Below, one piece after another: positions 14,173 to 14,534 of a DNA stretch of 14,534 nt (position 1 is the first letter of the stretch; each line of letters begins with the position of its first letter). This DNA is from Spongiibacteraceae bacterium. GTDB taxonomy: Bacteria; Pseudomonadota; Gammaproteobacteria; Pseudomonadales; PIVM01. The position numbers and the translations under genes were made by a program. The stretch lies in contig JAUXDF010000037.1 in assembly GCA_030618505.1 (NCBI GenBank), positions 1 to 14,534 of the forward strand. Direction: 5' to 3'. The notes below the pieces were generated by a model. That model was not told the DNA's origin, did not search any database, and saw only the letters and a program-made list of their open reading frames with translations.

Positions 14173-14534
14173 ATGACCCACCTTCGGTCTGTCTTATCTT
14201 GTTGGAATTTTAAGGATAGTTTTCGGTCTTTACTGGTTCGCCCAAAAGGGCATTTAACACCCTTCGATGGTATTCGTGGTATCGGCATATTGATTGTGGT
14301 GATGTTTCACGGCTTGATGGGCATCGGAGAAAAAGTCTCCACTGATTATTTTCAGGATTATTTGGCAAATTTGCCCTTTTATCTGTCCGGGATCCTCCAG
14401 GGGGATAAGGCGGTTGATTCGTTCTTTGTTCTCAGTGGTTTTTTAATTGGTGTAATGCTGATGCGTGAGCATTCTCGTCAGGGCAGCATTAACTATCGTC
14501 GTTTCTACGGCCGTCGTTTTTTGCGTTTGATGCC
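14173..14534 (+). CDS. Acyltransferase-3 (OafA/YrhL) family membrane protein (3' partial)
   Basis: The first 120 codons are in the window and the gene runs off the end. The N-terminal family signatures are clear: TPFDGIRGIGILIVVMFHG (like the DGLRGIAILLVVLFH helix with its conserved His), then DSFFVLSGFLIGVML and FYGRRFLRLM. These integral membrane enzymes transfer acetyl or other acyl groups to sugars of O-antigen, exopolysaccharide, peptidoglycan or secreted glycans. The specificity of this one cannot be told from the N-terminus. A leading extension of about 32 residues (MTHLRSVLSCWNFKDSFRSL...) precedes the first helix. The ATG is preceded by GGGAGA at normal spacing. Confidence 0.88.
   Translation, partial: MTHLRSVLSCWNFKDSFRSLLVRPKGHLTPFDGIRGIGILIVVMFHGLMGIGEKVSTDYFQDYLANLPFYLSGILQGDKAVDSFFVLSGFLIGVMLMREHSRQGSINYRRFYGRRFLRLM

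Noticed and set aside
1..14534. Mobile elements, CRISPR arrays, tRNA/rRNA genes or phage genes
   Set aside because: No transposase or integrase product, no regularly spaced repeats and no tRNA-like cloverleaf sequence was seen on either strand.

Overview
The window looks like chromosomal DNA from a Gram-negative gammaproteobacterium, most likely marine and free-living. The pointers are a YejK/NdpA nucleoid protein, a NarX-type nitrate sensor, a YcgR-like PilZ protein, an outer-membrane barrel, a PEP-CTERM surface protein, moderate GC and good Shine-Dalgarno sites. A Cellvibrionales-like lineage is possible, but that is inference. I see no tRNA, rRNA, CRISPR array, insertion sequence or phage gene.

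Layout. (1) Bases 1-5599, plus strand: a PP2C phosphatase/Ser-Thr kinase fusion with a C-terminal membrane anchor (5' end outside the window), a NarX-like sensor kinase, an SDR oxidoreductase and, after a 205-base or longer gap, a c-di-GMP-binding PilZ protein followed by a probable terminator. (2) 5722-6672, minus strand: an exported, probably beta-barrel protein. (3) 6843-8870, plus strand: a small conserved protein (possibly DUF5062), a six-helix membrane protein and a PEP-CTERM protein. The PEP-CTERM gene has a near-consensus sigma-54 promoter and a small hairpin in its leader. (4) 8927-11315, minus strand: yejK, a deazaflavin/F420-type nitroreductase-like protein and a GMP-synthase-like glutamine amidotransferase. 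(5) 11494 to the end, plus strand: a 7TMR-DISM hybrid histidine kinase, a 306-base gap with three small hairpins, and the start of an acyltransferase-3 gene.

How the genes work together. Signalling dominates: reversible Ser/Thr phosphorylation, nitrate/nitrite phosphorelay, c-di-GMP binding and a hybrid kinase. The kinase/phosphatase next to NarX suggests a nitrate-responsive regulatory block; in pseudomonads a related kinase gene sits inside the nitrate-assimilation operon. The PEP-CTERM protein, its sigma-54 promoter, the PilZ protein and the acyltransferase all fit a surface/exopolysaccharide lifestyle, but no exosortase, PrsK/PrsR pair or polysaccharide cluster is visible here.

The most interesting points are the PEP-CTERM gene (sigma-54 element, riboswitch-like hairpin, and a tandem duplication that leaves a decoy VPE motif ahead of the real sorting signal) and the phosphatase/kinase-NarX pair. 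I found no clear wholly new multi-gene system.
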